Notes: generated by a model not told the origin, from the letters alone. 41,684 nucleotides of DNA from Aquipseudomonas alcaligenes MRY13-0052 (GCA_000474255.1 BATO01000058.1:1-41684), one strand, 5' to 3'; positions 9,104 through 17,953 are shown, counted from the first letter of the stretch. Numbers and translations are program-made.

Positions 9104-9694
9104 TTAGCGGCTTTCCAGACTGGCAGCACGTGCGTACGGCAGCGCACTGTCGGTCCCACTCATGGCAGCCTGCTGCGCATGCTGACGCAGGTACGCCGGC
9201 AGACGCTGGTCATGCCAGCCGGACGTCGCTTGCGCGGCACCGGACAGCGGCGGACGCACGCCTTGCGAATCGGTGCTGTAGCCGGCCAGGACGGTGCCCT
9301 GGCTCGCCTGCGGTGCACTGATCACCGGCTGCGATGCGCCTTGCTGAGCCAGTTGCTGGGTGCCCACCTCGTCCTGGTTGTACATGCGCACACCTGCCAG
9401 CACGGCCAGGGTCACCGAAGCGGCGACGGCCAGGCGGCCAAGGTTGCGCCAAGGACCGCGAACGGGCTGAGCGGGCAACGCTTCATCGGCCAGCGCGGCG
9501 GAAACCGCGGCGGCGATGTCGAGGCGCGGCTCGATCAGTTCCTTGTGCATCACGGCACGGGCGATCTGGTAACGGGACCAGGTGGAACGCAGCTCCTCAT
9601 CGCCGCTGGAAGCGAGCACACGCCGCAACTCCAGTTCATCCGCTTCGTTATCCATCACCGCGGACAGCGATTCCTGCAGGGCTTCACGACTCAT
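9104..9694 (-). CDS. mucA: anti-sigma factor MucA
   Basis: MucA is the inner-membrane anti-sigma factor that sequesters AlgU and is destroyed by regulated proteolysis under envelope stress. I start at the ATG at 9694 (MSREALQESLSAVMDNEADE), which has AGAGGA upstream and gives 196 residues, close to the known size. The cytoplasmic AlgU-binding domain covers about 1-80, one membrane span about 87-103 (LGRLAVAASVTLAVLAG), and the rest is the periplasmic MucB-binding tail. The frame is full length, so the strain should not be constitutively mucoid through a MucA truncation. Confidence 0.96.
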   Translation of the reverse strand: MSREALQESLSAVMDNEADELELRRVLASSGDEELRSTWSRYQIARAVMHKELIEPRLDIAAAVSAALADEALPAQPVRGPWRNLGRLAVAASVTLAVLAGVRMYNQDEVGTQQLAQQGASQPVISAPQASQGTVLAGYSTDSQGVRPPLSGAAQATSGWHDQRLPAYLRQHAQQAAMSGTDSALPYARAASLESR

Positions 9695-9725
9695 GGCGAT
9701 TCCTCTCTTAGCTGTCGCCGCTGTC

Positions 9726-10307
9726 TCAGGATTCCTGCAACAAAGGTTGCAGGGCTTTATCGATAGCTTCTCGCGCCCTGAAAATACGCGAGCGAACCGT
9801 ACCAACCGGACATTGCATGACGCTGGCGATGTCCTCGTAACTCAGACCATCGAATTCACGTAAAGTCAGCGCAGTACGCAAATCTTCCGGCAATTGCTGA
9901 ATGGTCCGATGGACGGTGCCTTCGATCTCATCCCGCAGCAATGCTCGCTCCGGTGATTCGTTGTCCTTGAGGGCATGATCGCCGTCGTAGAACTCCGCAT
10001 CCTCGGCACTTACATCGCTATCCGGTGGGCGCCGACCGCGCGCCACCAGATGGTTCTTCGCCGTGTTGATGGCGATGCGGTACAGCCATGTATAGAAAGC
10101 GCTGTCACCGCGAAAATTACCAAGTGCGCGATAGGCCTTGATGAAGGCCTCCTGAGCAACATCCTGAGCTTCCTGGGCGTCGTGGACGAATCGCACGATC
10201 AGCCCCAGTATCTTGTGCTGATACTTCAGCACCAGAAGATCGAAAGCTCGTTTGTCGCCTCGCTGCACCCGTTCGACCAGTTGCTGATCCTGTTCCTGGG
10301 TTAGCAT
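9726..10307 (-). CDS. algU: RNA polymerase sigma factor AlgU (RpoE/SigE family)
   Basis: AlgU is the ECF sigma factor for envelope stress and alginate genes. The ATG at 10307 (MLTQEQDQQLVERVQRGDKR) gives 193 residues, the same length as in P. aeruginosa, with GAGGAG upstream; the longer frame adds 32 non-conserved residues. Region 2 lies at about 20-90 and the region 4 helix-turn-helix near the C-terminus (LSYEDIASVMQCPVGTVRSRIFRARE). It heads algU-mucA-mucB-mucD and has two AlgU-like promoters of its own upstream. Confidence 0.97.
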   Translation of the reverse strand: MLTQEQDQQLVERVQRGDKRAFDLLVLKYQHKILGLIVRFVHDAQEAQDVAQEAFIKAYRALGNFRGDSAFYTWLYRIAINTAKNHLVARGRRPPDSDVSAEDAEFYDGDHALKDNESPERALLRDEIEGTVHRTIQQLPEDLRTALTLREFDGLSYEDIASVMQCPVGTVRSRIFRAREAIDKALQPLLQES

Positions 10308-10366
10308 GGACACTCCTCGTTGGAGCTCGAGGGGCGTTGCGCCAGCCAGTGGATCGGCTTGCCAAA

Positions 10367-10393
10367 ATAGACTCGGGCGTTGCGCAAAAGTTC
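10367..10393 (-). promoter_or_regulatory. proximal AlgU-type promoter of algU
   Basis: On the minus strand GAACTT (10393-10388) is separated by 16 bases from TCTAT (10371-10367), closely matching the AlgU consensus GAACTT-N16/17-TCTGA. It would give a leader of about 50 bases before algU. It implies positive autoregulation of the operon. Confidence 0.75.
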
Positions 10394-10565
10394 TCCCCTC
10401 CAAGCAAGCTTCCTACAAGACTGTTTCCGTCTTGCACGGAATCGCGCAGCAAGGCACTGGCCACTGCTGCGCGGATAATTTTTCGCCTGATTTGCCGCTG
10501 CCTGGAGCGCAAGAAGCGCACCGCGGCACAACTCAGCAAGCATGTCATCTCATGTGCGACGGAAG

Positions 10566-10593
10566 TAAGAAACCATGAGGACTAAGAAAGTTC
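10566..10593 (-). promoter_or_regulatory. distal AlgU-type promoter of algU
   Basis: On the minus strand GAACTT (10593-10588), 17 bases, then TCTTA (10570-10566) gives a second good AlgU-like match about 200 bases upstream of the first. P. aeruginosa algU is also known to have more than one AlgU-dependent promoter. Between the two lies no credible gene, only short unsupported frames. Confidence 0.6.
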
Positions 10594-10624
10594 CCAGGAT
10601 TCTCTACCGGACATAAGCCCGCTA

Positions 10625-10651
10625 TTGTGCCGCCCACCCCCTCTATATACT
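10625..10651 (+). promoter_or_regulatory. possible sigma-70 promoter of nadB
   Basis: TTGTGC (10625-10630) and TATACT (10646-10651) are separated by 15 bases, about 29 bases before the nadB ATG. The -10 match is good, but the spacing is short and the -35 weak. It is offered as the best candidate in the divergent algU-nadB region. Confidence 0.35.
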
Positions 10652-10679
10652 AGTGGCCGCATTTTCGCGGGAACCCGAC

Positions 10680-12296
10680 ATGAGCCAACACTTTCAGCAC
10701 GACGTCCTGGTGATCGGCAGCGGTGCGGCCGGCCTCACTTTGGCGCTGACGTTACCCGCGCACCTGCGCATCGCCGTCCTGAGTAAAGGTGACCTTTCCA
10801 ACGGGTCAACCTACTGGGCCCAGGGCGGTGTCGCGGCGGTTCTGGATGACACCGATACGGTGGACTCCCATGTCGAGGACACTCTCGTCGCCGGCGCCGG
10901 ACTCTGCCGCGAAGACGCCGTGCGCTTCACCGTGGAAAACAGCCGCCAGGCCATCCAGTGGCTGATCGACCAGGGCGTGCCCTTCACCCGCGACGACGAA
11001 CATGACCGCGAGGACGGTGGCTTCGAGTTCCACCTCACCCGCGAAGGCGGCCACAGCCACCGACGCATCATCCATGCCGCCGACGCCACCGGCGCCGCCA
11101 TCTTCAATACCCTGCTGGCCCAGGCCCGCCAACGCCCGAACATCGAGCTGCTGGAACAGCGCGTCGCCGTCGACCTGATCACCGAGCGCAAGCTCGGCCT
11201 CGATGGCCACCGTTGCCTCGGCGCCTACGTGCTCAACCGCGCCAGCGGCGAAGTCGACACCTACGGCGCGCGCTTCACCGCCCTCGCCTCCGGCGGCGCG
11301 GCCAAGGTCTACCTCTATACCAGCAACCCCGACGGCGCCTGTGGCGACGGCATCGCCATGGCCTGGCGCGCCGGCTGCCGGGTGGGCAACCTGGAGTTCA
11401 ACCAGTTCCACCCCACCTGCCTCTACCACCCACAGGCCAAGAGCTTCCTCATCACCGAAGCCGTGCGCGGTGAAGGCGGCCTGCTCAAGCTGCCCAACGG
11501 CGAACGTTTCATGCAGCGCTTCGACCCGCGCGCCGAACTGGCCCCGCGCGACATCGTCGCCCGCGCCATCGACCACGAGATGAAGCGCCTGGGCATCGAC
11601 TGCGTCTACCTGGACATCAGCCACAAGCCCGCCGAGTTCGTCAAAAACCACTTCCCCACCGTTTATGAGCGCTGCCTGGATTTCGGCATCGACATCACCC
11701 GCCAGCCCATCCCGGTGGTGCCCGCCGCCCACTACACCTGCGGTGGCGTGGTGGTGGACAAGGACGGCCACACCGACATCCCCGGCCTCTACGCCATCGG
11801 CGAAACCAGCTTCACCGGCCTGCACGGCGCCAACCGCATGGCCAGCAACTCGCTGCTGGAATGCTTCGTCTACGCCCGCGCCGCCGCCCAGGACATGCTC
11901 GCCCAGCTCGACGCCATTCCCCTGCCCGCCAGCCTGCCGGCCTGGGACGCCAGCCAGGTCACCGACTCGGACGAAGACGTGATCATTGCGCACAACTGGG
12001 ACGAACTGCGGCGATTCATGTGGGACTACGTCGGCATCGTGCGCACCAACAAGCGCCTGCAGCGCGCCCAGCACCGGGTGCGCCTGCTGCTCAGCGAGAT
12101 CGACGAGTTCTACAGCAACTACAAGGTCAGCCGCGACCTGATCGAGCTGCGCAACCTGGCCCAGGTCGCCGAGTTGATGATCGAATCGGCCATGCAGCGC
12201 CGCGAGAGCCGTGGCCTGCACTACACGCTCGACTACCCCGAGCAGTTGGCCGAGGCCCGCGACACTATCCTGGCGCCGTCCATCTATGGCGATTGA
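10680..12296 (+). CDS. nadB: L-aspartate oxidase
   Basis: NadB oxidises L-aspartate to iminoaspartate with FAD, the first step of de novo NAD synthesis; quinolinate synthase NadA then uses the product. The ATG at 10680 gives 538 residues. The FAD-binding motif [11 protein letters not shown] lies at 13-23. Also present are [12 protein letters not shown] and [12 protein letters not shown], the covalent-independent active-site region with RDIVARAID, and the late motif [16 protein letters not shown]. It is divergent from algU, as in P. aeruginosa. Its last 32 bases overlap the oppositely oriented ygfX. Confidence 0.97.
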   Translation: MSQHFQHDVLVIGSGAAGLTLALTLPAHLRIAVLSKGDLSNGSTYWAQGGVAAVLDDTDTVDSHVEDTLVAGAGLCREDAVRFTVENSRQAIQWLIDQGVPFTRDDEHDREDGGFEFHLTREGGHSHRRIIHAADATGAAIFNTLLAQARQRPNIELLEQRVAVDLITERKLGLDGHRCLGAYVLNRASGEVDTYGARFTALASGGAAKVYLYTSNPDGACGDGIAMAWRAGCRVGNLEFNQFHPTCLYHPQAKSFLITEAVRGEGGLLKLPNGERFMQRFDPRAELAPRDIVARAIDHEMKRLGIDCVYLDISHKPAEFVKNHFPTVYERCLDFGIDITRQPIPVVPAAHYTCGGVVVDKDGHTDIPGLYAIGETSFTGLHGANRMASNSLLECFVYARAAAQDMLAQLDAIPLPASLPAWDASQVTDSDEDVIIAHNWDELRRFMWDYVGIVRTNKRLQRAQHRVRLLLSEIDEFYSNYKVSRDLIELRNLAQVAELMIESAMQRRESRGLHYTLDYPEQLAEARDTILAPSIYGD

Positions 12297-12717
12297 AACG
12301 CAGGTGCATGCGCAAGCGCCTGTGGCTCTCGCCATCCAGTGAATCGGCGGGGATGCACAATCCCCGCCCGATCAACGCCCCTTCGCAGCGATAGACCAGC
12401 AGCACCGCCATCGGCAGCGCCAGGCTGTCGGGGCTCAGGTGCACGGGAAACCATTCGCCATCGTGGCGCCGCAGCCGCAAGCCATCGGCGTCCAGGCGCA
12501 GGCCACGCACGGAAGAGGAACGGGCCAGCAGCACCTGGCGCGGCAGCACCCAGGCGGCATGGGCCAGGCAGGCGAGAACCCCCAGCAACCGCGCCCACAA
12601 AGGCAGGTCAGCGCAGGCCACGGCCATCAGGGCCAGGGAAAACAGGGACAGGTAGAGCACCAGCAGGCGCCGCGACGGGCGCCAGTGGCATTCGAAGGTG
12701 CTACTTCGGCTGGACAC
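12265..12717 (-). CDS. YgfX/CptA-type membrane protein
   Basis: This 150-residue protein has two adjacent hydrophobic spans (about 17-36 and 41-58) followed by a soluble domain with [20 protein letters not shown]. That matches the YgfX family, which in enterobacteria is encoded with SdhE (YgfY) and has been called a toxin-like partner affecting cell division proteins. The gene starts within the last 17 bases of sdhE and its end overlaps nadB by 32 bases on the opposite strand. Family assignment rests on layout and neighbour. Confidence 0.75.
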   Translation of the reverse strand: MSSRSSTFECHWRPSRRLLVLYLSLFSLALMAVACADLPLWARLLGVLACLAHAAWVLPRQVLLARSSSVRGLRLDADGLRLRRHDGEWFPVHLSPDSLALPMAVLLVYRCEGALIGRGLCIPADSLDGESHRRLRMHLRFNRHRWTAPG

Positions 12718-12955
12718 GGTCCAGGATCATTTTCACGATGTAGCGCAGGTCGGCGTCTTCCGGCTCGCCGCGCTGCATGAACCAGCCGAACATGTCCTGG
12801 TCTTCGCATTCGAGCAGCTTGCGGAAGCGCGCCTGATCCTCCTCGCCAAGGCTCGGGTAGACCTCCCGGACGAAAGGTACCAGCAGCACATCGAGCTCCA
12901 GCATGCCACGGCGGCTGTGCCAGAAGAGTCGGTTCAGTTCAGTTGCGTCGGCCAT
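12701..12955 (-). CDS. sdhE: FAD assembly factor SdhE
   Basis: SdhE promotes covalent flavinylation of succinate dehydrogenase subunit SdhA and related flavoproteins. The 84-residue protein, starting at the ATG at 12955 behind GGAGG, carries the defining RGxxE motif as RGMLE (16-20). It also has the family pattern [13 protein letters not shown] and [12 protein letters not shown]. It overlaps ygfX by 17 bases. The upstream 22 codons of the open frame are not conserved and were dropped. Confidence 0.93.
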   Translation of the reverse strand: MADATELNRLFWHSRRGMLELDVLLVPFVREVYPSLGEEDQARFRKLLECEDQDMFGWFMQRGEPEDADLRYIVKMILDRVQPK

Positions 12956-13075
12956 CAGAGCGCCTCCAGGAATGAGGGCGGCAGTATAACGGCCCGAGCG
13001 GCATGCGGCACCCGCTGACAACGGGGATGCCGGGCTCTATCATGACGCTCCGGACCTCAATTCCTGCGATATCCA

Positions 13076-14017
13076 ATGGCCGACTCAGCATTCTTCTGCC
13101 CGCTCACCCACGAAGGCCTGCTCGCCGTCCGTGGCGTGGACGCCGCCAAGTTCCTCCAGGGCCAGGTCACCTGCAACCTCGCCTACCTCGACGACAAGAC
13201 CGCCAGCCTCGGCGCCCGCTGCACCCCCAAGGGCCGCATGGTCTCCAGCTTCCGCATTCTTTCCGAAGGCGACGGCTACCTGCTGGCGCTCGACGCTGCC
13301 CTGCTGGATGCACAACTGGCCGACCTGAAAAAGTACGCCGTGTTCTCCAAGTCCACCCTCGGTGATGAAAGCAGCGACTGGGTGCGCTTCGGCGTCGCCG
13401 GTGGTGACGCCGTGCTGCAAGGCCTGGGCCTCGAACTGCCGCCGGAAGCCGACAGCCTGGCCCGTGCCAATGGCCTCATCGCCCTGCGCCTGTCCGATGG
13501 CCGCAGCGAACTCTGGGCACCGCGTGGCCAGGCCGACACCCTGCACACACGCCTCGCCGCCGACCTGCCCGAGGCGCCGCTGGACGCCTGGCTGCTCGGC
13601 CAGGTCCGCGCCGGCATCGGCCAGGTCTTCGCCGCCACCCGCGAGCTGTTCATCCCGCAGATGATCAACCTCCAGGCGGTCGGTGGCGTCAGCTTCAAGA
13701 AGGGCTGCTACACCGGGCAGGAAATCGTCGCCCGCATGCAGTACCTGGGCAAACTCAAGCGCCGCCTGCAGCGCCTTGCCCTGCCCGCCGGGGAACGCCC
13801 GCAGCCGGGCGCCGAACTCTTCTCCCCGGTGCACCAGAGCAGCGTGGGCGAAGTGGTGCTGGCGGCCCCGGCAGAAAACGGATTCGAATTGCTCGCCGTG
13901 CTCCAGGAAGATGCGGTGAATGACGGACGGATCCACCTGGGCGCGGCCGATGGCCCCGCCCTGACTCTGCTGAACCTGCCTTACGTACTGGATGCCGACC
14001 GCGAGATTCAGCGGTAG
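13076..14017 (+). CDS. ygfZ: folate-binding iron-sulfur maintenance protein YgfZ
   Basis: YgfZ is a tetrahydrofolate-binding GcvT-like protein that supports assembly or repair of certain iron-sulfur enzymes. The 313-residue product has the early motif FLQGQVTCNL (26-35) and the signature KGCYTGQE (209-216) followed by IVARMQYLGKLKRRL. The conserved Cys211 is present. It is divergent from sdhE with 120 bases between. Confidence 0.95.
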   Translation: MADSAFFCPLTHEGLLAVRGVDAAKFLQGQVTCNLAYLDDKTASLGARCTPKGRMVSSFRILSEGDGYLLALDAALLDAQLADLKKYAVFSKSTLGDESSDWVRFGVAGGDAVLQGLGLELPPEADSLARANGLIALRLSDGRSELWAPRGQADTLHTRLAADLPEAPLDAWLLGQVRAGIGQVFAATRELFIPQMINLQAVGGVSFKKGCYTGQEIVARMQYLGKLKRRLQRLALPAGERPQPGAELFSPVHQSSVGEVVLAAPAENGFELLAVLQEDAVNDGRIHLGAADGPALTLLNLPYVLDADREIQR

Positions 14018-14055
14018 ACAGCACCGACCCGTCCCCTTTTTCCAAGAGAGCATCC

Positions 14056-14892
14056 ATGAGCAAACTCGCAGAACGCGTCCAGCAAGAACTGATCAACGCC
14101 ATCGACAACGACGAGCTGGTCCTGCCGACCCTCCCCGAGGTCGCCCTCAAGGTGCGCGAAGCCGCCGAGGACCCGGACGTCAGCATCCCCGCCCTGTCGA
14201 AGGTGATCGGCAACGATGCCGCCCTCACTGCGCGCATCATCAAGGTGGTCAACAGCCCGCTGCTGCGCACCAACAAGGAAATCACCGACCTGCAGATGGC
14301 CATCAGCCGCCTGGGGATCAACTACACCTGCAATCTGGCCACCGGCCTGGCCATGGAGCAGATGTTCCAGGCCACCTCCGACGTGGTCGACCGCAAGATG
14401 CGCGAAGTGTGGAACAAGAGCACCGAGATCGCCGGCATCTGCCACGTGCTCTGCCGCCACTACACCCGCCTCGCCCCGGACCAGGCGACCCTGGCCGGCC
14501 TGGTGCACCAGATCGGCGTGCTGCCGATCCTCACCTACGCCGAGGAGCACTACGAGCTGCTGGCCGACTCCATCAGCCTCAACCACGTGATCGAGCGCAT
14601 CCACCCGGTCATCGGCGACCGCATCCTGCGCGCCTGGGAATTCCCCGAGCCGATCGCCCAGGTGCCGAGCCAGTTCCTCGACTTCACCCGCAACTCGCCC
14701 AAGGTCGACTACGTCGACATCGTCCAGGTCGCCACCCTGCAGAGCTACCTGGGCAGCGAGCACCCCTACACCCAGCTGGACTGGAGCCAGATCCCGGCGT
14801 TCGCCAAGCTGGGCCTCGACCCGCAGGTGGACATGCAGGCCGACGAAGACCTCTCCGCCGCCATGGAAGCGGCCATGGGTATGCTGCAGTAA
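14056..14892 (+). CDS. HDOD domain protein
   Basis: This is a 278-residue cytosolic protein made almost entirely of an HDOD domain (about 20-215). Markers are LPTLPEVALKVREAA, VIGNDAALTARIIKVVNSP and GINYTCNLATGLAMEQMF. HDOD proteins are HD-like but lack the catalytic metal site and usually act as signalling scaffolds linked to motility, biofilm or c-di-GMP. No attached output domain is visible. It sits 38 bases after ygfZ. A second HDOD protein lies at 25803-26654. Confidence 0.88.
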   Translation: MSKLAERVQQELINAIDNDELVLPTLPEVALKVREAAEDPDVSIPALSKVIGNDAALTARIIKVVNSPLLRTNKEITDLQMAISRLGINYTCNLATGLAMEQMFQATSDVVDRKMREVWNKSTEIAGICHVLCRHYTRLAPDQATLAGLVHQIGVLPILTYAEEHYELLADSISLNHVIERIHPVIGDRILRAWEFPEPIAQVPSQFLDFTRNSPKVDYVDIVQVATLQSYLGSEHPYTQLDWSQIPAFAKLGLDPQVDMQADEDLSAAMEAAMGMLQ

Positions 14893-14962
14893 TACAGCGG
14901 TAACGCGCATCCGCGAAAACCTCACTAGACTCCGGGCATTCCGGAGTTCAAGGATGTAACGG

Positions 14963-15718
14963 ATGCGCACCCTCCTCCTGTTCCTCTCCCTCTGCCTGGG
15001 CGGCCTCTGCACCGCCCAGGAGCTGCGCCTCACCAACGGTGAATGGGCGCCCTATCTCGGCGAGAAGCTGCCCTACCAGGGCGTCGCCTCGCGCATCGTC
15101 GCCGAAGCCTTCGCCCTGGAAGGGATCGACGTGCGCTGGGAGTTCTACCCCTGGGCCCGCGCCCTGCGCCTGGCCGAACGCGGCGAACGCGACGGCAGCG
15201 CGGTCTGGCTGCGCAACCCCGAGCGCGACCAGCACTTCTTCGTCAGCGAACCGGTGATCGAAAGCGGCTACTACCTGTTCCACCGCAACGACCTGGCGCT
15301 CGACTGGCAACAGATCGACGACCTCGCCCAGCTGCGCTTCGGCGCCACCCTCGGCTATGACTACGGCGAAGCCTTCCAGCGTGCCGAACGCGAGGGCCGC
15401 CTCAAGGTGCAGCGCCTGCCCAGCGAGGAACAGGGCCTGCGCATGCTGCTGGCCGGGCGCATCGACGTATTCCCGGTGGACAAGATCGTCGCCATCGCCA
15501 TGCTCCAGGGCAACTTCACCAGCGCCGAGCGCGCTCGTGTCAGCTTCCATGCCCGCCCGCTGCGCAGCGACTCCCTGCACCTGCTGCTGTCGCGCACCGA
15601 CCCGGCCAATGCCGAACGCATCACGCGCTTCAACCGGGGCCTGGCACGCCTGCGCGAGAGCGGCAAGGTCGCCCGCTACCTGCTCGAAGCCCAACAACCG
15701 CTGAGCATGCTGCCCTAG
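14963..15718 (+). CDS. periplasmic solute-binding protein, family 3 type
   Basis: This 251-residue precursor has a signal peptide (MRTLLLFLSLCLGGLCTAQ) and a bacterial extracellular solute-binding family 3 fold. Typical features are LTNGEWAPYLGEKLPYQGVASRIVAEAF early on and YPWARALRLAERGERDGS. Many such single-domain proteins occur in Pseudomonas without ABC partners, and none is encoded nearby. The ligand is unknown. Its TAG stop overlaps the stop of the convergent tctE by two bases within CTAG. Confidence 0.82.
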   Translation: MRTLLLFLSLCLGGLCTAQELRLTNGEWAPYLGEKLPYQGVASRIVAEAFALEGIDVRWEFYPWARALRLAERGERDGSAVWLRNPERDQHFFVSEPVIESGYYLFHRNDLALDWQQIDDLAQLRFGATLGYDYGEAFQRAEREGRLKVQRLPSEEQGLRMLLAGRIDVFPVDKIVAIAMLQGNFTSAERARVSFHARPLRSDSLHLLLSRTDPANAERITRFNRGLARLRESGKVARYLLEAQQPLSMLP

Positions 15719-17100
15719 GCCGGCGGAAAGCTGACTCGCACCCGCAAGCCACCCGAGGCGCCGTCATGCAGGCTGATGTCCGCCAGGTGCGCCCGGCAGA
15801 TTTCCCCGACTATCGCCAGGCCCAGCCCCGCGCCACTGACCTGCGGCGATCGCCGGTAGAAGCGCTCGAACACCTTGTCGCGGTCCTCGGCGGGGATGCC
15901 GCTGCCATCGTCCTCCACCTCCAGCACCGCCGGCGCGAGCACCCGCAGGGTCACATTGCCGCCCTTCGGCGTGTGCGCCAGGGCGTTGTCCACGAGGTTG
16001 CTCAGCAGCTCGTTGAGCAGCGTCGGCTCGCCCATCACCCAGGCCATGTCCTCCGCCTCCAGGGCCAGGGCGATGCCCCGCGCATGGGCCAGCGGCGCCA
16101 GGGCCATGCCCAGCTCGCGGGCCAGGGCGCCCAGCTCGATGCGCTCGGCCCCTCCCTCGGCGATGGCGCGCGCGCCGCTCTCGATGCGCGCCAGGGACAA
16201 CAGTTGGTTGGCCAGATGGGTCAGCCGGTCGGTGTTGGCGGCGGTGTCCTCCAGGGTGCGATACCACTGCGCGGGCTCCCGCTCGCGCAACCCCAGCTCC
16301 ACCCGAGCCTTTAGCGCCGCCAGCGGCGTGCGCAATTCGTGGGAGGCATCGGCGATAAAGTCGGCCTGGCGCTGGAACAAGCCGCGCAGACGCTCGGTGA
16401 ACTGGTTCAGTGCATCCACCAGTGGCTTCAGCTCGGTCTGCACCGCCACCACCGGCAACGGCCGCAGGTCGTCGGCCTGGCGCTCTTCCACGGCATTGCG
16501 CAGCTGGTTCAGCGGGCGCAGGGCGGCGCTCACCACCAGCCACACCAGGGCCAGGGCCGCCAGCGACATCACTGCCAGGCGCCACAGGCTGTCCACCAGC
16601 AGGCCGCGGGCCAGGCGCTCGCGGGCCTCCTCGGTCTCGGCCACGCGGATCTCCGCCATGCCGTTGATGCTCTCCTCGCTCACCGGCCGCAGCAGGCTCA
16701 CCACGCGCACGTCCACGCCGTCGTAACGGGCATCGTAGAAACGCGCCAGGGCCGGGTAATCATCGGTACGTGGCGTGCCCTTCGGTGGGCCGGGCAGGTT
16801 CTCGTAGCCGGAAACCAGTTTTCCCTCGATATCGGTCACCTGGTAGAAGATGCGCCCCGCGCTGTCGTAGGCGAAGGTGTCCAGCGCCACATAGGGCACA
16901 TCGGCCTTGAGCCGGCCATCCGCCTCGTAGAGCCCGGCGGAGATGGCCCGCGCCGAGGCCAGCAACGTGCGGTCATAGGCGGTGTCGGCGGCATCGCGGG
17001 CGCTCCAGTAGGCGCTCATGCTGACGATCACCAGCAGCACCGCCAGCAGCGCCGCCAGGCGCCGCAGCAGCCGCCCCCGCAAGCTGCCGGCTTCACGCAT
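15715..17100 (-). CDS. tctE: sensor histidine kinase TctE
   Basis: TctE is a membrane-bound sensor kinase for tricarboxylates, partner of TctD. From the ATG at 17100 (MREAGSLRGRLLRRL) it has 461 residues. It has a first membrane span at about 12-31, a periplasmic TctE-type sensor domain about 35-165, a second span about 173-193 and HAMP. The phosphoacceptor is His254 in SHELRTPLAALKARVELG. The ATPase region has NLVDNALAHTP, DDGSGIP and GAGLGLAIV. The start overlaps the tctD stop by 8 bases. Confidence 0.94.
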   Translation of the reverse strand: MREAGSLRGRLLRRLAALLAVLLVIVSMSAYWSARDAADTAYDRTLLASARAISAGLYEADGRLKADVPYVALDTFAYDSAGRIFYQVTDIEGKLVSGYENLPGPPKGTPRTDDYPALARFYDARYDGVDVRVVSLLRPVSEESINGMAEIRVAETEEARERLARGLLVDSLWRLAVMSLAALALVWLVVSAALRPLNQLRNAVEERQADDLRPLPVVAVQTELKPLVDALNQFTERLRGLFQRQADFIADASHELRTPLAALKARVELGLREREPAQWYRTLEDTAANTDRLTHLANQLLSLARIESGARAIAEGGAERIELGALARELGMALAPLAHARGIALALEAEDMAWVMGEPTLLNELLSNLVDNALAHTPKGGNVTLRVLAPAVLEVEDDGSGIPAEDRDKVFERFYRRSPQVSGAGLGLAIVGEICRAHLADISLHDGASGGLRVRVSFPPA

Positions 17101-17764
17101 CCTGGTGTTCCAGCAGGTAGCCCAGGCCACGGAAGGTGACGATGCGCACCGCGCTGCCTTCGAGCTTCTTGCGCAGGCGGTGGATGTAGATCTCGATGGC
17201 GTCGGGGCTGGCGTCCTGGTCCAGGCCGAACACCTGGGACGCCAGCTGCTCCTTGCTCATCACCCGACCGGGCCGGGCGATCAGCACCTCCAGCACCGCC
17301 TGCTCGCGGGAGGTCAGGGTCAGCACCTCGTCGTCCAGGCTGAAGCGCCGCGTCCCCAGGTCATAGAGCAGGGGCCCGCAGCGCTGCTGCTGTTCGCCGC
17401 CCAGCACGCTGCGCCGCAACAGCGCCTTGACCCGCGCCTCCAGTTCGGTGAGTTCGAAGGGCTTGGCCAGGTAGTCGTCCGCGCCGAGGTTGAGGCCGTG
17501 CACCCGGTCCTTCACCTCGCCGCGCGCCGTCAGCATCAGCACCGGCAGGGTCTTGCCGCGCCCGCGCAGGCGCGCCAGCACCTCGAAACCGTCCAGCCGC
17601 GGCAGCCCCACGTCGAGCACCGCCAGGGCGTAATCCTCGCTGGCCAGGGCCAGGTCGGCTGCCACGCCGTCGTGCAGCACGTCCACCGTCCAGCCCACGG
17701 CCTTGAAGGCCTGGGCGATGCTCTCGGCCAGTTGGGGGTGGTCTTCGACCAGCAGGATTCGCAA
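17093..17764 (-). CDS. tctD: response regulator TctD (OmpR family)
   Basis: TctD is an OmpR-type transcription factor controlling the tricarboxylate porin and transporter. I start at the TTG at 17764 (reading LRILLVEDHPQLAESI), which has GGAG upstream and gives 223 residues, the expected size. The longer frame adds a non-conserved leader. Asp51 in AVLDVGLPRLDGF is the phosphorylation site, Lys in YLAKPF is conserved, and a winged helix occupies the C-terminal third (YDLGTRRFSLDD.. IEIYIHRLRKKL). It is transcribed away from opdH. Confidence 0.94.
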   Translation of the reverse strand: MRILLVEDHPQLAESIAQAFKAVGWTVDVLHDGVAADLALASEDYALAVLDVGLPRLDGFEVLARLRGRGKTLPVLMLTARGEVKDRVHGLNLGADDYLAKPFELTELEARVKALLRRSVLGGEQQQRCGPLLYDLGTRRFSLDDEVLTLTSREQAVLEVLIARPGRVMSKEQLASQVFGLDQDASPDAIEIYIHRLRKKLEGSAVRIVTFRGLGYLLEHQDA

Positions 17765-17841
17765 GGCGGGGTACTCCGGAGAACGGCGATCGGGCTGAAG
17801 TGTAACGGCCCGAAAGCCGCTGTGAATGGCACGCAGGATTT

Positions 17842-17873
17842 CTTTCACGCTGAAAGGCTGGCGAAAGTTTCAC
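17842..17873. promoter_or_regulatory. candidate TctD-type operator
   Basis: In the tctD-opdH divergent gap CTTTCA (17842-17847) and TGAAAG (17851-17856) form a palindrome. A further GAAAG-TTTCAC lies at 17863-17873, so TTTCAC is repeated at 25-base spacing. An OmpR-family regulator could bind such half-sites. The assignment to TctD is inference from position. Confidence 0.35.
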
Positions 17874-17939
17874 CCCCTAGCATCCGGCCAGGGTGGCAAG
17901 AACCACCCACAGACGCAGGCTCATGGTCGGGCCCGCGCT

Positions 17940-17953
17940 AACAAAAACAAGAA
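17940..17953 (+). promoter_or_regulatory. Hfq/Crc-type CA motifs upstream of opdH
   Basis: AACAAAAA (17940-17947) and AACAAGAA (17946-17953) both fit AANAANAA and end 2 bases before the Shine-Dalgarno GGAGA (17956-17960). A-rich motifs of this form next to a ribosome-binding site are the known binding signature of Hfq with Crc in Pseudomonas carbon catabolite repression. Confidence 0.65.

Noticed and set aside
10337-10585. short plus-strand frames in the algU-nadB gap
   Set aside because: No ribosome-binding site or plausible protein character; the region is better explained by the AlgU promoters and leader.
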